The translations under genes and the position numbers were made by a program. 64,000 nucleotides of DNA from Musa acuminata AAA Group (taxonomy: Eukaryota; Streptophyta; Magnoliopsida; Zingiberales; Musaceae). Shown here piece after piece: positions 45,501-57,998 of the stretch. Below the pieces are notes generated by a model. The model saw nothing but the letters and a program-made list of their open reading frames with translations. It was not told where the DNA came from and did no database searches. The stretch covers positions 28,212,001 through 28,276,000 of the forward strand of contig NC_088330.1 of assembly GCF_036884655.1 (NCBI RefSeq), in the 5' to 3' direction. Position 1 is the stretch's first letter. Each line of letters starts with the position of its first letter.

Positions 45501-46350
45501 ATACAGATTTCCCATGATAGAAAAACTAAGAAGATTTGGTTGTCATAAGAGAAATACATCGAGAAGGAATTGGAAAGGTTTAGTATGAGCAATACAAAGC
45601 CAGTTGGTTCTCCTTTTACAAGTCACTTCAAGTTATGCTCAGAATAGAGTCCATCAAGTGATGAGGAGAAGAAGAAAATGTAAAAAATTCATTATGCTTC
45701 AGTAGTTGGAAGTTTAATGTATGCAATGGTATATACGAGGCTAGACATCGCATATGCAATTAGTGTTACTAGCAAATTTCTTGTAAATCCAGGCAAAGAG
45801 CATTGGGTAGTAGTGAAGTGGATTTTTAGATATCTCAGAGGGAGTTCTAAAGTTTGTTTAAGCTTTGGAGGTGGACCACCTGTGTTGATAGATTACACAG
45901 ATGCAAATATGGCAAGAGATATAGATACGAGGAAGTCCACATCAGGTTATATACTTATTTTTACAAGAGGAGTTGTGTCATGGCAATCTAGATTGCAAAG
46001 ATGCATTGCTCTCTCTACCACAGAGGCAGAATATATTGCTGCTATAGAGGTTTGCAAAGAAATGTTATGGATGAAAAAATTCTTATAAGAATTGGGGCTG
46101 AAACAAGAAAATTATATGATGCATTGTGATAGCTAGAGTGTCATTCATTTGTGTAAAAACCCAATGTTTCATTCTAAGTCAAAGCATATAGATGTTAGAT
46201 ACCACTGGATTCGAAATATAATTGAAGAGAAGCAGTTGCAGCTTTAGAAAATTCACATAAATGATAACGGAGCAGACATGTTGACAAAGACCTTTTCAAA
46301 AGAAAGACAAGAGATATGCCGACAACTAGTCAGCATGACTTCATATTAAG
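42549..46350 (+). pseudogene. Copia gag-pol pseudogene
   Basis: Order: gag start (MEADSVSRMISLNENN) at 42549; zinc knuckle remnant at 43060-43100 with its first Cys replaced by Tyr; protease WVIDTGA at 43246; integrase with HRRLGHMS near 43648, core Asp in YTDVCSP near 43830, SDNGGEYT near 44045 and AERINHTI near 44150; RT with LDVKTTFLHGDLEEKIYLEQ (45129 on) and catalytic YVDDM near 45390; RNase H with YTDANMARD near 45897 and TEAEYIAA near 46025. At least fifteen premature stops and some shifts make it inactive. The open pieces 45015-45548 and 45717-46088 are RT and RNase H. Confidence 0.88.
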
Positions 46351-46391
46351 GAGTCATGGGATAGCCTCCCTTATGGGCTAAAGGGAGAGGT

Positions 46392-46980
46392 TGTTGGGCT
46401 AATAGCCCACATTTCATTCCATGGTAGGCTTTATCAACCCACAACCCATCCCCCTTTGACCTAACCCTAGATTAAAGTTAGGGGAGTGTGGGGGCTATGA
46501 AATTGAGGCAGAAAAAGTAGCAGCAAGGGCGAAAATTACTGCAGCAACTTGATTAAAAAAGGAGGAGAAGAAGACAGTAAAACAAGAGAAAGAAAGGGAA
46601 GAAGACAAAGACAACACAGAGAGATTGTTTTCAATCATCTAGTAGTATTATTATCTCAGATTAGATCAGATCTATAATAAATTTTTGCTGTGATTACTTG
46701 GGAAGGTATTAGATATTGTACACAGTGACGTGATCTTTGTATCATAGTTATTCTTTTGTGATTATTGCTAGGGTTTTGGGCAAAAGATTGAGTTTTGTAT
46801 ATTCATTATTCTCATAGTGGATTAACTCTAATTTGTCCTATAGTTTTTACCCTTCACATTAGAGGAGTTTTTCACATAAATCTTAGTGTTCTATTTTATT
46901 GTGATTTCATTTAATTTCGTATGTTATGACCTGTTAGTATTTGTTCATATACAAAAGTTATTTCTCTTTATATCTCATCG
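46392..46980 (+). repeat. 3' LTR of the dead copia element
   Basis: Starts TGTTGGGCTAATAGCCC (a small inverted repeat) right after the polypurine tract. The right end is near TATCTCATCG. Confidence 0.78.
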
Positions 46981-48339
46981 TCAGTAAGATAGAAATTCTT
47001 GTATTCTATATGTATGAGAATACCAATTATATGATAGTTGCTTAGACCATTTGCAACATAGAGCTGCTAAATATGCTATTAACTTTTGAGTCGGAAGTGA
47101 AGCTTTGTGCCTTTGCCAATTTCCATTCAACACTTTTCATATCATTCCCATTTAGGTCTCATTCGCTTACTTTTATTCAAAGCCTAGTCTGTCGATTCAC
47201 TACTCTTTCTTTGGAAGCCAAAACGCCCACTGCTATTCCCTCCCAATGTCTATAACATTTGACTCTGGCTTCTACTCCGTTCTTTCGCTTTCCCTCTACT
47301 CCCTCTGTTCTTTCCCCAACCTTCTCTTCCCTTTGTTGTTTCCCTTTTTCTCTTCCTGATTCATCCCCTTGAATAATGGGTTTGCCTATGAGCCGTTCTT
47401 TCCAAACTTTTGAGCATGTGTAAGAGATAAGAAGCTTATGAGAAAAGAGCTCATTAACAACTCACAAGAAGAGCTATAAGTAAAAAAAACTTTTGTCTAT
47501 AAAGAAATAAAAAAATTATTAATATAGTATCAAGGTAAGAAGAAATTGAATCTGATTTATCAATTCATGTTATAAATTTCATGTAGGGTTTTCTAAAACC
47601 AAAAAAGTTAAGATAAAATATGAACAAAGCATATATTCTGGTTTATCACTTGCTAATGCAAATAAAGGAAAACTAAAAATAAAAGAACTTTGTAGGCTTA
47701 GCCAGTTTGACCAATAGGAGGCTAGTATAATTATCATATTTAAATTGGTTCATGATTTTAGGTTCAGAAATCAATTTGGCTCTTTGTCCGAAAATATCAA
47801 AACTTAATTGTTCATATTAGCATTTTAAATTTTATTTATGAAATGTTGCCTTTTTCTGGGCAAAGTGCATGGCTTTGAACATAATCACATGTTGAAGTGG
47901 TCCGCTATTGATATTTCTATGTATCAAATATTGATTAAAGAGGCCTAACATTGCTATGCTCATAACGACTCTTTATTTGTTATACGATGATGTCCATCGT
48001 GATTGACACGTGAGCCTAATCTTATGTCATTTGCCAATTTAATCCTTAAATAACTTGAATTGATGCTATGAAATGTGAGTTAATCTAACCTCACACTTTG
48101 TGTTGCATGCATTAATTATGAATAGACATATATTATATTGACATTAAATGTCACATTATCTGATTGCAGGTGATATGATGAATATGGAGAGACCACAGCT
48201 TCTGATTGTGTTAATCTCTAATTTTCTCAGAGGAACTAAATGTAAATACAAGAATAACATGAACTAAAATGAAAAATCTAATTTTCACGTTACCTCTTCC
48301 TTTGTACGAGAGAGGGCCTGAGGTGAAATCGGGCAGAAG
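46981..48339. other. Unassigned AT-rich DNA
   Basis: No coding or repeat signal I can support. Confidence 0.45.
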
Positions 48340-48690
48340 AGAAGAGGGAAACAGAGAGAGAATCGGAGAAGAAGAAAAGAGAAGATAAAAAGGGAAAAGA
48401 AAAGAAGAGGGAGAAGAGAAGAAAAAAGGAAGATACGGAGTACGCTTAGGCTGTGAGATTAGAGAAAAGAAGAAGAAGAGGGAAAAGAAGAGAGAGAGAG
48501 AGAGAGAGAGATCCGGGAAGGAGAGAAAGGAAGAAAGGAAGGAAAGAAAAAGAAAGAAAGAGAGAAATAGATTGAGAAAAAAAGAAATGAGAGGGGATGG
48601 GCTTTTGGCACTGTAGAGAGAAAGAAAGAGAAAACGAAAAAAATAAAGAGAAAATAAAAAAAGAAAAATGTAGTGAGGATCCGTTTTGAT
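48340..48690. repeat. Purine-rich (GA) tract
   Basis: About 350 bp almost purely A and G, with a (GA)n core at 48490-48510. It mirrors the pyrimidine tract at 39340-39880 in composition and may be the same type of LTR segment in the other orientation. Confidence 0.85.
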
Positions 48691-51680
48691 ACCAAATAAA
48701 TTCAGATCAAATTCAAAAAAATTATATGAAGTATGATTTTAAATTATATTATATTAATATTAATTAGATTTATATTTTAGATTATGGATTGATGAATCAT
48801 AATGTTTTTAATTAATTATAACTTATATCATGAAGAAAATAAAAGAATGAAAATTGATGTTGTTAAACAAAAGGAAATAAAAGGAGACTATTGGCATAAG
48901 TATCCTTTGATTTCATCTATAAGAGACTATTGGCATCTACATGATTTAAAAGTTTATTTATTATTTAAAACATCGCAAAAGGATTTGTATGTTGATGATT
49001 TGAAAAATACATATATTTTGAATAGTACTTTGTTATATTATAAGTATTTATGGATTTATAGTATCTGATTTATATGAAAATATTTATTTAATATTATATT
49101 TGAAAATAATTAAAAACATGTAAATATTATTAGTTTTAAATGATATATGATTGCATCAGTTGATATGCAAAAGGATTTATTAAAGCTTCTATTTTTGTAA
49201 AGAAAATAATTGATATAATATTTTTTTGTAAAATTACATTTGTCTAATTAATATGATTATGATTTAGATCTTGCTAATGAGGATTATACATTAATATTTG
49301 TTTAGAAATTAATTTCTTCTCAATAATCTTCTGAAGAATTCTTTCTCTCTCGTTCCGAATAACCCAAACATATATGCTTTACTTATAAGATGAGAGTTAA
49401 ATATGATATTGATACAACGTAACCATAGTTGTTAATACTGTTAAGATTTTTGTTCTCACATATGCACCGTAGTTATATTTCTCCTTAGCTATACTTATGC
49501 TCATTTGTGATAGTCCTTGCACTATTTTTGAAGTTTTGACATGTGATATTGGTCATATTTATGCTTTCATTATGAAATACATTTAAATATATTTTATATT
49601 TATAAAAGTATTATTAGTAAGCTATAATTCAAAATGCATATGAAATTGATGTTTTGTAAACTTTATATGCATGAAGAAAGTATTTGATATTTATGCATAT
49701 TTTGAAAGACATAAAAAATTATATGTTTTAAAAAATACTTATTTATGATAAATTTTGTTAATATGTGAGTCGTTGTACTTATTATGTTATGATTTGCTGG
49801 TATGATTATATCTTAATTTTTTTTAAAGTTATAAATGAATCACTAATTATTCTAATAAGGTTACTGTACATTAAGACTATTATATATATATATTATTTGG
49901 ATTAAAATATTATGACTTTTAAGGAGTTGTTGAACCTATTAAATATCTTATGAGTGAATTGATTATGGATTGAGTTATGTTACTAATAAATATCCTATGA
50001 TTTGATTAATTATAAATTAATTTATATAATAATTATACTGTAAAAATTGGTTTGTTATGATTTTGACTTTACGTTCTTATAGGAAAATATATAGAAATAC
50101 GATATTATATCATTTCTGACTTTCCACTTGGTTGGAGGCCTTACACATTGTGATTCATTTAATCAGTTCTAAGTCAAATTATAAGGAGGTTTATATAACT
50201 TTGCTCTGTGCAGTCGTATATTGTTCTCGGTATACTTCTAAATAATAAGAATTATGCGAAGCACACAATATATGCAGTTTACAGTACGTTCATGTCATTA
50301 TATAAAGAACGTAAAGGTCAAAAGAATACGGAATATTTTAGTGGTTTGACAACAATCATTCGTCATATCCTCTTTTAAGCGTTCTTTTCCTTCTTTGATG
50401 AAGACCGCATCATTACGTTTTGGACTTCAACACAAACTTAGATCACTTGTCATCTTACAAAATAACAATAAAAGCTATTATATTCACAGCATTGTGAGCT
50501 GTTGATGCTTGTTAACCCTTGATAACTAGGGATGTTTTAATTGCGATATAGGATATATGTATACTTGTGCTGACTGACGGCTTGTAAACTGTTCAGCATA
50601 TTTTATTGACTGAAGAATTAAGGATTCCAGCATCAGATTTGTATCTTTGGGACTTACGGTTTTCTTATTATTATTATTGTTGAATGTTACACTTGTATAG
50701 GATGCTTGTATAGTTTTATCGAGCATTAGAGACTTGATCAATAGAGACATCGTTGTTATTTATTCTCCTTCTCAAAAAGAAACTTATGAAAAGAAATTAG
50801 ATTTCTTTTATAAAAGGACTCCCATGTTTGTGATTAATAAAAACATTGATAAGTTTTAAAAGAATTTTTGTAATCAAATAGATGTTTGATAATGACGAAG
50901 AAGAAGGGTTGATGCCTATCGTCTAAATTATTATGGCAGAGGAGGTGTTAATGATTACTGTTGGTGATAATGACGGAATCGATAGCTAAAATATATGGTG
51001 ATTACTTTTGGTGATAATGATCGAATATAAAATTAAGTATAAATGATTACGACAATGATAATGATTTGTAGAACTGAACTGATAGTAACATTCCTATGAT
51101 CATGAAAATATTCATACGATTTTTAAAAGAGTAGTAGAAATGGTGTAAACAATGATAATAATAAACGTAGCAATATCAAAGATGAGATGAGAGTAACGAT
51201 AGTAATTTTTACTGCGATCATATGTTAACGAGTGTTAAAAGATTATGCATGTTAAGCACAAAATAAAATTTGGTGAGTTATGGCAATATTGCAAAGAGGA
51301 TTTGGTGAGTTATCACATTCTAATTTAAAACCATCAATTCTGATAATTATCTCTTATTAATAAATTCTCCTGATCTCGTGACAGCATCCCTTTGATAGCC
51401 CTCAGATTAACCCTTCCTAAAGATATAGTCACCAGTAGTAGCAAAGGAGGACCTTTGTACTAAATAGTTGCAAAAGGGGGAAATTATTTAAGTTATTCCA
51501 TAGAAATCAATGGAGGATAGATAGAAAGTCTATCTGAGTCGTTGCAAAAGAGAAAATTATTTCAGTTATTCTATAAAAAATCAAAATAAATTCGTAATAA
51601 AACTATTTAATATCTAATCCAAAATTTGACCTTCAACTAAGCTTGTCTCCTCTCCACCATATGTATCCAAGGCCTTAAAT
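48691..51680. other. AT-rich DNA, nothing recognised
   Basis: Three kilobases with no supported gene. The 88-codon frame at 48802 has no motif and lies in AT-rich sequence. Confidence 0.45.
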
Positions 51681-51810
51681 CAAATGTTGAGCATACTTTT
51701 TCTGAGATCCCAGTAATCATCAGAAAATGGAAAGGAACTTTCTTTTCTGATTCATTCACCTGTTGGGCATACTTTTCCTGAGATCTCAGAAATCATCAGA
51801 AAAGGAACAT
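51681..51810. repeat. Imperfect ~78 bp tandem duplication
   Basis: GTTGAGCATACTTTTTCTGAG at about 51685 and GTTGGGCATACTTTTCCTGAG at about 51763, each followed by ATCATCAGAAAA, form two diverged copies. Confidence 0.65.
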
Positions 51811-51916
51811 TCAAATGATTCATCCCACCCCTCGGAATGAAGAGAGAGCCTCCTCACAATTCCGGCTGGTCCTGACAATTACTAAATGCTAGTGTGCACG
51901 AACGAGCGTAGAGTTG

Positions 51917-51964
51917 GCTTCACAGGGGATGGGTGAAGCACTGACATCCCCCCAGCAAAGCTGG
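51917..51964. other. Cluster of overlapping inverted repeats (stem-loops)
   Basis: GCTTCAC/GTGAAGC (51917-51923, 51933-51939) and GGGGATG/CATCCCC (51925-51931, 51945-51951) cannot form together. They are followed by a CCAGC-AAA-GCTGG hairpin (52-64) and a short T-run. The surroundings are not coding. Confidence 0.45.
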
Positions 51965-52279
51965 CTCTTTTGACATCTTCGTTCGTAGCCTGGAAACCCA
52001 CATTTCTTTGATCTGAATTGTATCTATACTTGGTGTTTCAAAGCTCACTAACGATCAGCATTGGAACACCGAAACCCTTACGGAGTCTCTTGGGCCATTT
52101 CATTTAGGAAAGGATCTTTAGCCTCGACATTCCTCTTCCTACTCATGATGACAAATTTCTTAGAAGAAATCACACAGCAATGAATGGATGCTAGTTGGTG
52201 CAGCTGAGATTACTTTTGGCAGCTGCCAATTGCCCAAAGAAAGTAATGATATATAATCTTTGGGCACAATAATTTTTTA

Positions 52280-52284
<5 letters not shown>

Positions 52285-52328
<44 letters not shown>
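52285..52328. repeat. (AT)n microsatellite
   Basis: About 20 AT units in AT-rich intergenic DNA. Confidence 0.9.
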
Positions 52329-52332
<4 letters not shown>

Positions 52333-52900
52333 TGGAATCTCTTTGCTAATAAAAAAATAATTTATTTTTTACAATGAATTCTTTAGTTTATTATTGTGAT
52401 TGTGGATCACAGTTGTCTCATTTGTCACATCTTATAAATTTTGTATTGTATTATATTAGTTGTATTCATCTACTAGAGAGATTCAAAATATGAATCTCAA
52501 CAACAATTGCATTAATTATACCGAGTTTGCTAATCATTAACTATTGATTATTCTCAATATTTGATCGAACTGACTCTGATTAGATCCGATCTGAAACCTC
52601 TGTTAGAAACTATCAGACAAGTTGTTGATAAAAAGAAAACAAAGAGATGAGGGAAATAAGGTTGTATTCAAATCTCAATCTGACACCTTCGAATTAATGC
52701 ATAACAAATAAAAATTACTTTCCCAACGGTAGCTCACACCAACGCTAAATAATACAAATCGTCGCAGTAGAATGAGGGCAGAATAAATAAAGCCGTCGCC
52801 GCTCGCGCCAGCGTCAGAAGAAGAAGAAGTAATTGTTTATTTACCCGTTGTTCTCCGCTCTGCGTCGACTTCCCCATGTGAACCCCATCCTCCGATGCGG

Positions 52901-53920
52901 TCAACGGACCCAAGCGATCACCGTCCGACCGGCGTCCTCCAAGAAAGCCATTGCCGCCGCGCACTCCGCCAGCACCACCTCGTCCGCCCGGCTCCTCAGG
53001 ATCGGCGGGTAGAAGAGCCAGAACCCCGTCGCGACGACGAACCCTAGCGTCAGCAGCGTCGCCATCGCCGCCGGGGGCCGCCACCACCCGGCCTGCCGCG
53101 CGGCCCCCTCCGCCACCAGGCACGCCCCGTGGAGCACGAAGAAGGCTGTCGCCTCCCCGGTGGGCGGCGCGAGGGTGATGTACCAGAACATGACCTCGTG
53201 CATGAGGCCGGACACAAGGAAGGTCGCGAGGATGCCGGCGGCGCGGCCGAAACGGGCGCGGACTGGTAGGTAGATGGAGGGCCGGAGAATGGCGGAGACC
53301 ATGAGGTTCCAGCGGCGGCCCCAGAAGTCCTGGAGTGAGGCAGCGCGGTAGGGAGCGTCGAACTGCGGCTCGATCGCAAGGCCCCGGGGAAGGAAGAGAG
53401 CCGCGGCGCCGGCGGCGCAGGCAAGGACGAGTTCTAGGGCGAGGTACATGTGGATGCAGTATACACTCAGCAGCAAGTAGGGGTGCATCACGTCCTTCAA
53501 CCGATAGAAGGGGATGACGGCGGAAAGGAGGGCGGCCTTGGCGGCGGCGGGGAGGAGGGGGGAGATGGACGGACTCTTTCGTTTGTGGTGATGGAGGGGA
53601 TCGATCAGCTTGACAGGGAGGGCGGCGGAAGCGAGGAATGGGAGGAACGGGAGGGGTGCGGAAAGAGGGCCGGCGTCAACGCAGAGGAGGAGGAGCTTGA
53701 AGAGGGCCAGCCAGGCAAGGAAGAAGGCGGAGATTCCGCGGAGGTGAAGGGAGGAGAAGTGGAAGGGGAGGAAAGGAAGAAGGCAGACCACGGGGAGGAG
53801 GGAGAGGAGTCGGGGCACGCCGGGCTTTACGCGGCAGGCGGCGAAGCGGACGTAGGTCATGGACATGGCCACCCACAGCGTCAACTTCGCCAACACCACG
53901 AGCTCCGAGTGCTGCTCCAT
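52901..53920 (-). CDS. MBOAT wax-synthase-like O-acyltransferase
   Basis: 339 residues, no intron, very GC-rich against an AT-rich background. It resembles the plant 'probable long-chain-alcohol O-fatty-acyltransferase' (wax synthase) group, which joins fatty acyl-CoA to an alcohol at the ER; members are usually about 340-350 residues. It has seven to nine hydrophobic segments, among them roughly 8-26, 38-56, 62-81 and 147-178. The conserved DFWGRRWN is at 198-205, and SGLMHE at 237-242 contains the presumed catalytic H241 (MBOAT_2 family). The ATG at 53920 begins MEQHSELVV, as in relatives. The acceptor could be a fatty alcohol, sterol or other alcohol. Open frames on the opposite strand are GC-driven shadows. 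Confidence 0.92.
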   Translation of the reverse strand: MEQHSELVVLAKLTLWVAMSMTYVRFAACRVKPGVPRLLSLLPVVCLLPFLPFHFSSLHLRGISAFFLAWLALFKLLLLCVDAGPLSAPLPFLPFLASAALPVKLIDPLHHHKRKSPSISPLLPAAAKAALLSAVIPFYRLKDVMHPYLLLSVYCIHMYLALELVLACAAGAAALFLPRGLAIEPQFDAPYRAASLQDFWGRRWNLMVSAILRPSIYLPVRARFGRAAGILATFLVSGLMHEVMFWYITLAPPTGEATAFFVLHGACLVAEGAARQAGWWRPPAAMATLLTLGFVVATGFWLFYPPILRSRADEVVLAECAAAMAFLEDAGRTVIAWVR

Positions 53921-55389
53921 CTTTCGATCCTTCTCTGGGCGTGGGCGCGCGGGTCCTCGAGACAGAGACGGGGAACGAGAGCGGAGTTTGGGTAGGGCAG
54001 ACGATGAAGACTGTTAAATCGCCCCCTGCTCCCAAGACACTAATATTGTTGGCCTGTTATGTATGCTACATGTCTTAACGCATACTTCGATCCAAATAGA
54101 AATATTTAGGTCAAGTACAAAATTAGCCGCCATGTTTAATGCATTTAACATAAAAAACAGCGGGTCGATCGAAATGTCAACATCTTGTTTGAATCTAAAA
54201 TTTCGGTGAACATGTGATGGACTTTTAAAGTCCATCAATTGGCATTTCGCTGATAATAACAATTGTTGGATCAAAGCGAAATGTAGAGAGAAGAAATAGT
54301 GATCATTTATATATAAAAAAAAACCTTTGGTATTAAGCTTTTATCATAATAAGTAGTCTTTACAAAGGATTTTTTTTTAATTTTGACCAAAATATCTTCA
54401 TTGAAATCATAAAATGACATTGATTATTCTTTGACTCGGTTTAGTCATTAAGGTTTGATTCAAATAAATCTTACCCTATCCTTTTGTTTTCCTAAAATTA
54501 TTTTGCTTTATCCAATTAATCAATGAAAGGAAATAGGGAAGTCTTTGATCGTCATCCCCTTTGCTAACATCCTTCTTCTTGCAGCAGTGATCAGTCTCGT
54601 TCAACGATGAAACTTTACAGAGTCTCGATGATCAATGGTGCATCACCTTAGCCCCAATTAGTGCTGCGAACTCTCACTGAATAGCCATGTCCTCCCTCCC
54701 TTTTCATGATGTATCTATCTTCTATAAGGTTACATGTTTGGTCAAATGGAAGGTTTGGTGCATGCTCTACATCATCGGACAAGGAAGGCTTGGTTGTGGT
54801 TGTGGCTTGGCTACGGTCGAAGGCTTCATTCACGATGTGCATGGCTGTAAGGTGGATCGTGGAATGACTATAAATCTGCATAATTGATCATTGTATCGGT
54901 GAAACCTTCCTACTATTGCTAAAGCCTCAATAACATCCTTCACAATCTCTAAACCGTTGACTACATTGGCAAATCGTTCTATACATCGCCGAATCATTTG
55001 CTGCAACCACACTTGAAGGTGAAGGTTGATATCTTAGTGTGGTGGTTGTGTAAGTGTTGATTGTTTACTTCGAAAAACGGTATACATCTTTGTTTCATTT
55101 AAAATAGTTTAGTATTATTAATTTTTAATATTATTTAAATACTAAATAGGGCTAATTTTGATAGGATTGATCTTCTTTCAAATGAAATATTTAGTATTTT
55201 AGATAAGATGGATAATTTTAATGAAACATAACCTTTGTCGATATTAGAATAAAAAGTGCTTTTTGAAAGTGGTTATATAATACTAGATAAAGTTGAAGGA
55301 TCTCTTTTGCACTACTCCAAACATCAGATTTGTTACTATTGTATAGAATCGCAGAAGAAGATAAGATCATAATATATATGATGCCTATA
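53921..55389. other. Unassigned DNA upstream of the acyltransferase
   Basis: The first few hundred bases probably hold the acyltransferase promoter. Nothing further is recognised. Confidence 0.4.
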
Positions 55390-55560
55390 ATGTTGTTAGT
55401 AAGCTTATCGATTTAGATCCATATATCTATGAAAACTTCTAGGAGGATAGGATTATGAAAGAAGATGACTTCTACCTTAATTCTTTAGCTCCCTATGTAG
55501 ATGAAGAGGAATTTGTCATCAATGAGCTATAATTGGACAAATAAGAATTTGTTAAATCTA
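55390..55560 (+). pseudogene. Coding-like fragment of unknown origin
   Basis: One frame reads with acidic, protein-like composition (KLIDLDPYIYENF, stop, EDRIMKEDDFYLNSLAPY, EEEFVINEL), broken by three stops that could each be a former Gln codon. I do not recognise the family. It precedes the LTR end at 56199. Confidence 0.3.
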
Positions 55561-56199
55561 GAATTTGTTGATATAATAATGTTCAATCCAATAAATATTC
55601 ATGATATTTGACACATAATTTTAATATGTTTTTTTGGGTATTTAAAGATATTTAAGAGTTTAAAAGAGTTTTATAAGAATATGTTATAAGGAGAAGTTTT
55701 AAAATAAAAATTATTATTTGTAAAAGTTACAAGTTTAAGGTATGATGTAAGGTTGAGCATTGTGGATGATCAAAGCAATATACTTGGAGGAAATCGAGAT
55801 CATCCATCTTGCACCGACAAATTTATAGCTGAAGAAATCAAAGAATAAATTCTTTCAAATGAATAATATACTCCTAAGATGATTATTGTAGATAATAAAA
55901 AAAATTTGGAATGGTTATTTCATATAGAAAAATATATTTAGCACATGAAATCATATCAAATAAAGTTAATCGAGACCTTGATGGATTGCATGGTGTGAGT
56001 GTTAAAAAGTTCATAACTATGCACCGATTGTTTGCCTAATTAATTTAGAGGATTGACATTTTCATTAGATTTTTTTGGGTATTCTAAGTTAAACATATTT
56101 TTGGTACTTATTTTTTGATTAAAATTTTTTAAATTAAAATTTTATTTTAAAAGTACTAATTCACCCCCTTCCCCTCTTAGTGTCATTATGATCCTAACA
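55560..56199 (+). repeat. 5' LTR of a copia relic (left edge unclear)
   Basis: The right end CTCTTAGTG..ATGATCCTAACA matches the reverse complement of the start of the LTRs at 10432 and 17112, and is preceded by CTAATTCACCCCC. The left edge could not be fixed; 55560 is a guess. A diverged primer-binding site (TGATATTAGAGC) follows at 56202-56213. Confidence 0.55.
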
Positions 56200-56252
56200 A
56201 TTGATATTAGAGCATGATTCTCTCAATTAGTTTAATACCTAAGAGAGATTAA

Positions 56253-57975
56253 ATGACTTTTTTTGACAATCAAGAGAGTTACTCTATCACTCATCCCCCT
56301 ATATTTAGTGAGACATATTACAATTATTGAAAGATACAAATGCAGATTTTTTTTATTTTTATGGATTTTGATTTATGGAATGTCGTTGAATGTGATTTTA
56401 AAAAATCTTCTAAATCGATAAATGAATGGAATGATCTTGAAATAAAATATTTTTTAAATGCTAAAGCTATGAACGCTTTATTTTGTGCGTTAGATAAAAA
56501 TAAATTTAATCGTGTTTATATATATGAAACTACACATGATATTTGTCATACACTTAAAGTTACTCATAAAGGCACAAATAAAGTAAAAGAATCTAAGATT
56601 AATCGTTTGATACATAGTTATGAATTATTTAGAATGAAGCTAAGCGAAACTATTGGTAACATGTACACTCGTTTTATGGATGTTGTCAATGATTTAAAAG
56701 CTCTTGGTAATTGTTAAATAATATTTTAAGATCTATTCCTAAAATTTGGGATCCAAAAATAACGACTATCCAAGAAGTAAAGAACTTGAATAACTATCCT
56801 CTTGAAAAACTCATAGGATCTTTAATAATCTATGATGACATGTAAAACATATTATAAAAAAGAGAAAAACCTTAGGATATTACACTTTGAATCAAAGAAG
56901 ACTATTTGAGCAAAAGCTCAAGTGATGACGATGACATGGCGAACTATGCATTGATGATGAGGTATATGACTTACCAAAAATATCTTTATCTTATTATGAA
57001 TTACTTAATGCATTTCATGATTGTATGATGAACTTAAAATATTTGATAAAAAAATATAGATTATTAAAAAGGTCTCTCTCTAATGAATTTAATAAATTAA
57101 AAAATAAGTATGACAATTATATATTAATATCTTGCACTACATGTGAAGAGTTAAACTTATTCAAAAAGGAAAATATATTATTACAACAAATATTAAAAAA
57201 ATTTAAAATTAGAAATAAATCATTAAACATGATTCTGGCTAATAAAGGTTATGTACATAGAAAAGAAGGAATCAGCTTCATGATTAGTAATACTCAACAA
57301 AATCCAATAAAATTTATAAAATGACCCACACTATAAGTTCTCCCTAAAGTTAAATATAATTTTTGTGAAAGATTTGATCACTATGCTTATACATGCTCTT
57401 TTAAAAAATATAGCTCTCATAAATTAGTTTAGGTTTCTAGAGAAACCATAAATGATTTGATGTCAAAAGTAAAAAAAAGTAGATATAACCATGAAGAATC
57501 TAAAGTTAAATAGGTACCTAAAGCAAATCCCTCATTTTTATATGTATGTCTCCAAACAAGGGCTAGGAGTAAGAGATGATATATTGATAGTGGATGCTTA
57601 AGGCACATGACTGAAGATCCAACACACTTCTCAAAGCTCACTAGTAAAGATAGAGGATGTCACCTTCGGAGACAACAACAAAGGAAATATTATCGATAAA
57701 GAAAATATTAGTAACAAATCAAATCTTTTGATTGAAGATATTTTGTCAATAGATACTTTAAATATAATTTATTAAACATTAGTCAACTTTATAATAAAAG
57801 GATAAAATATTAAATTTAAATCTAATGCTTGTATACCGAATAAGAATAATTTTATGAATACTTTAAGAAGCAATAACATTTATCTTGATGATTTTCATGA
57901 TGAAGCTTATTTTTTAATTTTAAATAATGATGCATGGCCTTGACATAGAAGATTATGATATGCAAGCACGCAGGT
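56253..57975 (+). pseudogene. SIRE/Maximus-like gag and protease relic
   Basis: The ATG at 56253 starts the same gag as 17061 (ESYSITHPPIF). The open piece 56340-56717 carries the UBN2-like region (KAMNALFCALDKNKF). The coiled-coil part is at 57025-57230 and a CERFDHYAYTC knuckle remnant near 57370. The protease start DSGCLRHMTEDP is near 57588-57625, and the integrase start HRRL at about 57942. It breaks off at about 57975 beside the gypsy LTR. Several stops and shifts make it inactive. Confidence 0.8.
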
Positions 57976-57998
57976 GGCCAAGCCTCGACCAAGGCTGT

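Larger units (their letters stand above)
41907..46980 (+). mobile_element. Whole but dead Tork/Tnt1-like copia element
   Basis: Two diverged LTRs of about 590 bp enclose a recognisable gag-protease-integrase-RT-RNase H series in one order and orientation. The polypurine tract (GGGAGAGG) is at 46383-46390. No matching target duplication was found, and the exact left edge is unclear. Stop codons are many and nearly all at expected Gln or Trp positions. Confidence 0.82.

Noticed and set aside
48802..49068. 88-codon frame in AT-rich DNA
   Set aside because: Composition follows the AT-rich background. No similarity to a known family and no supporting context.
52734..54035. Long frames on both strands around the acyltransferase
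   Set aside because: Gly/Arg/Pro- or Glu-rich translations without motifs. The MBOAT frame explains the composition.
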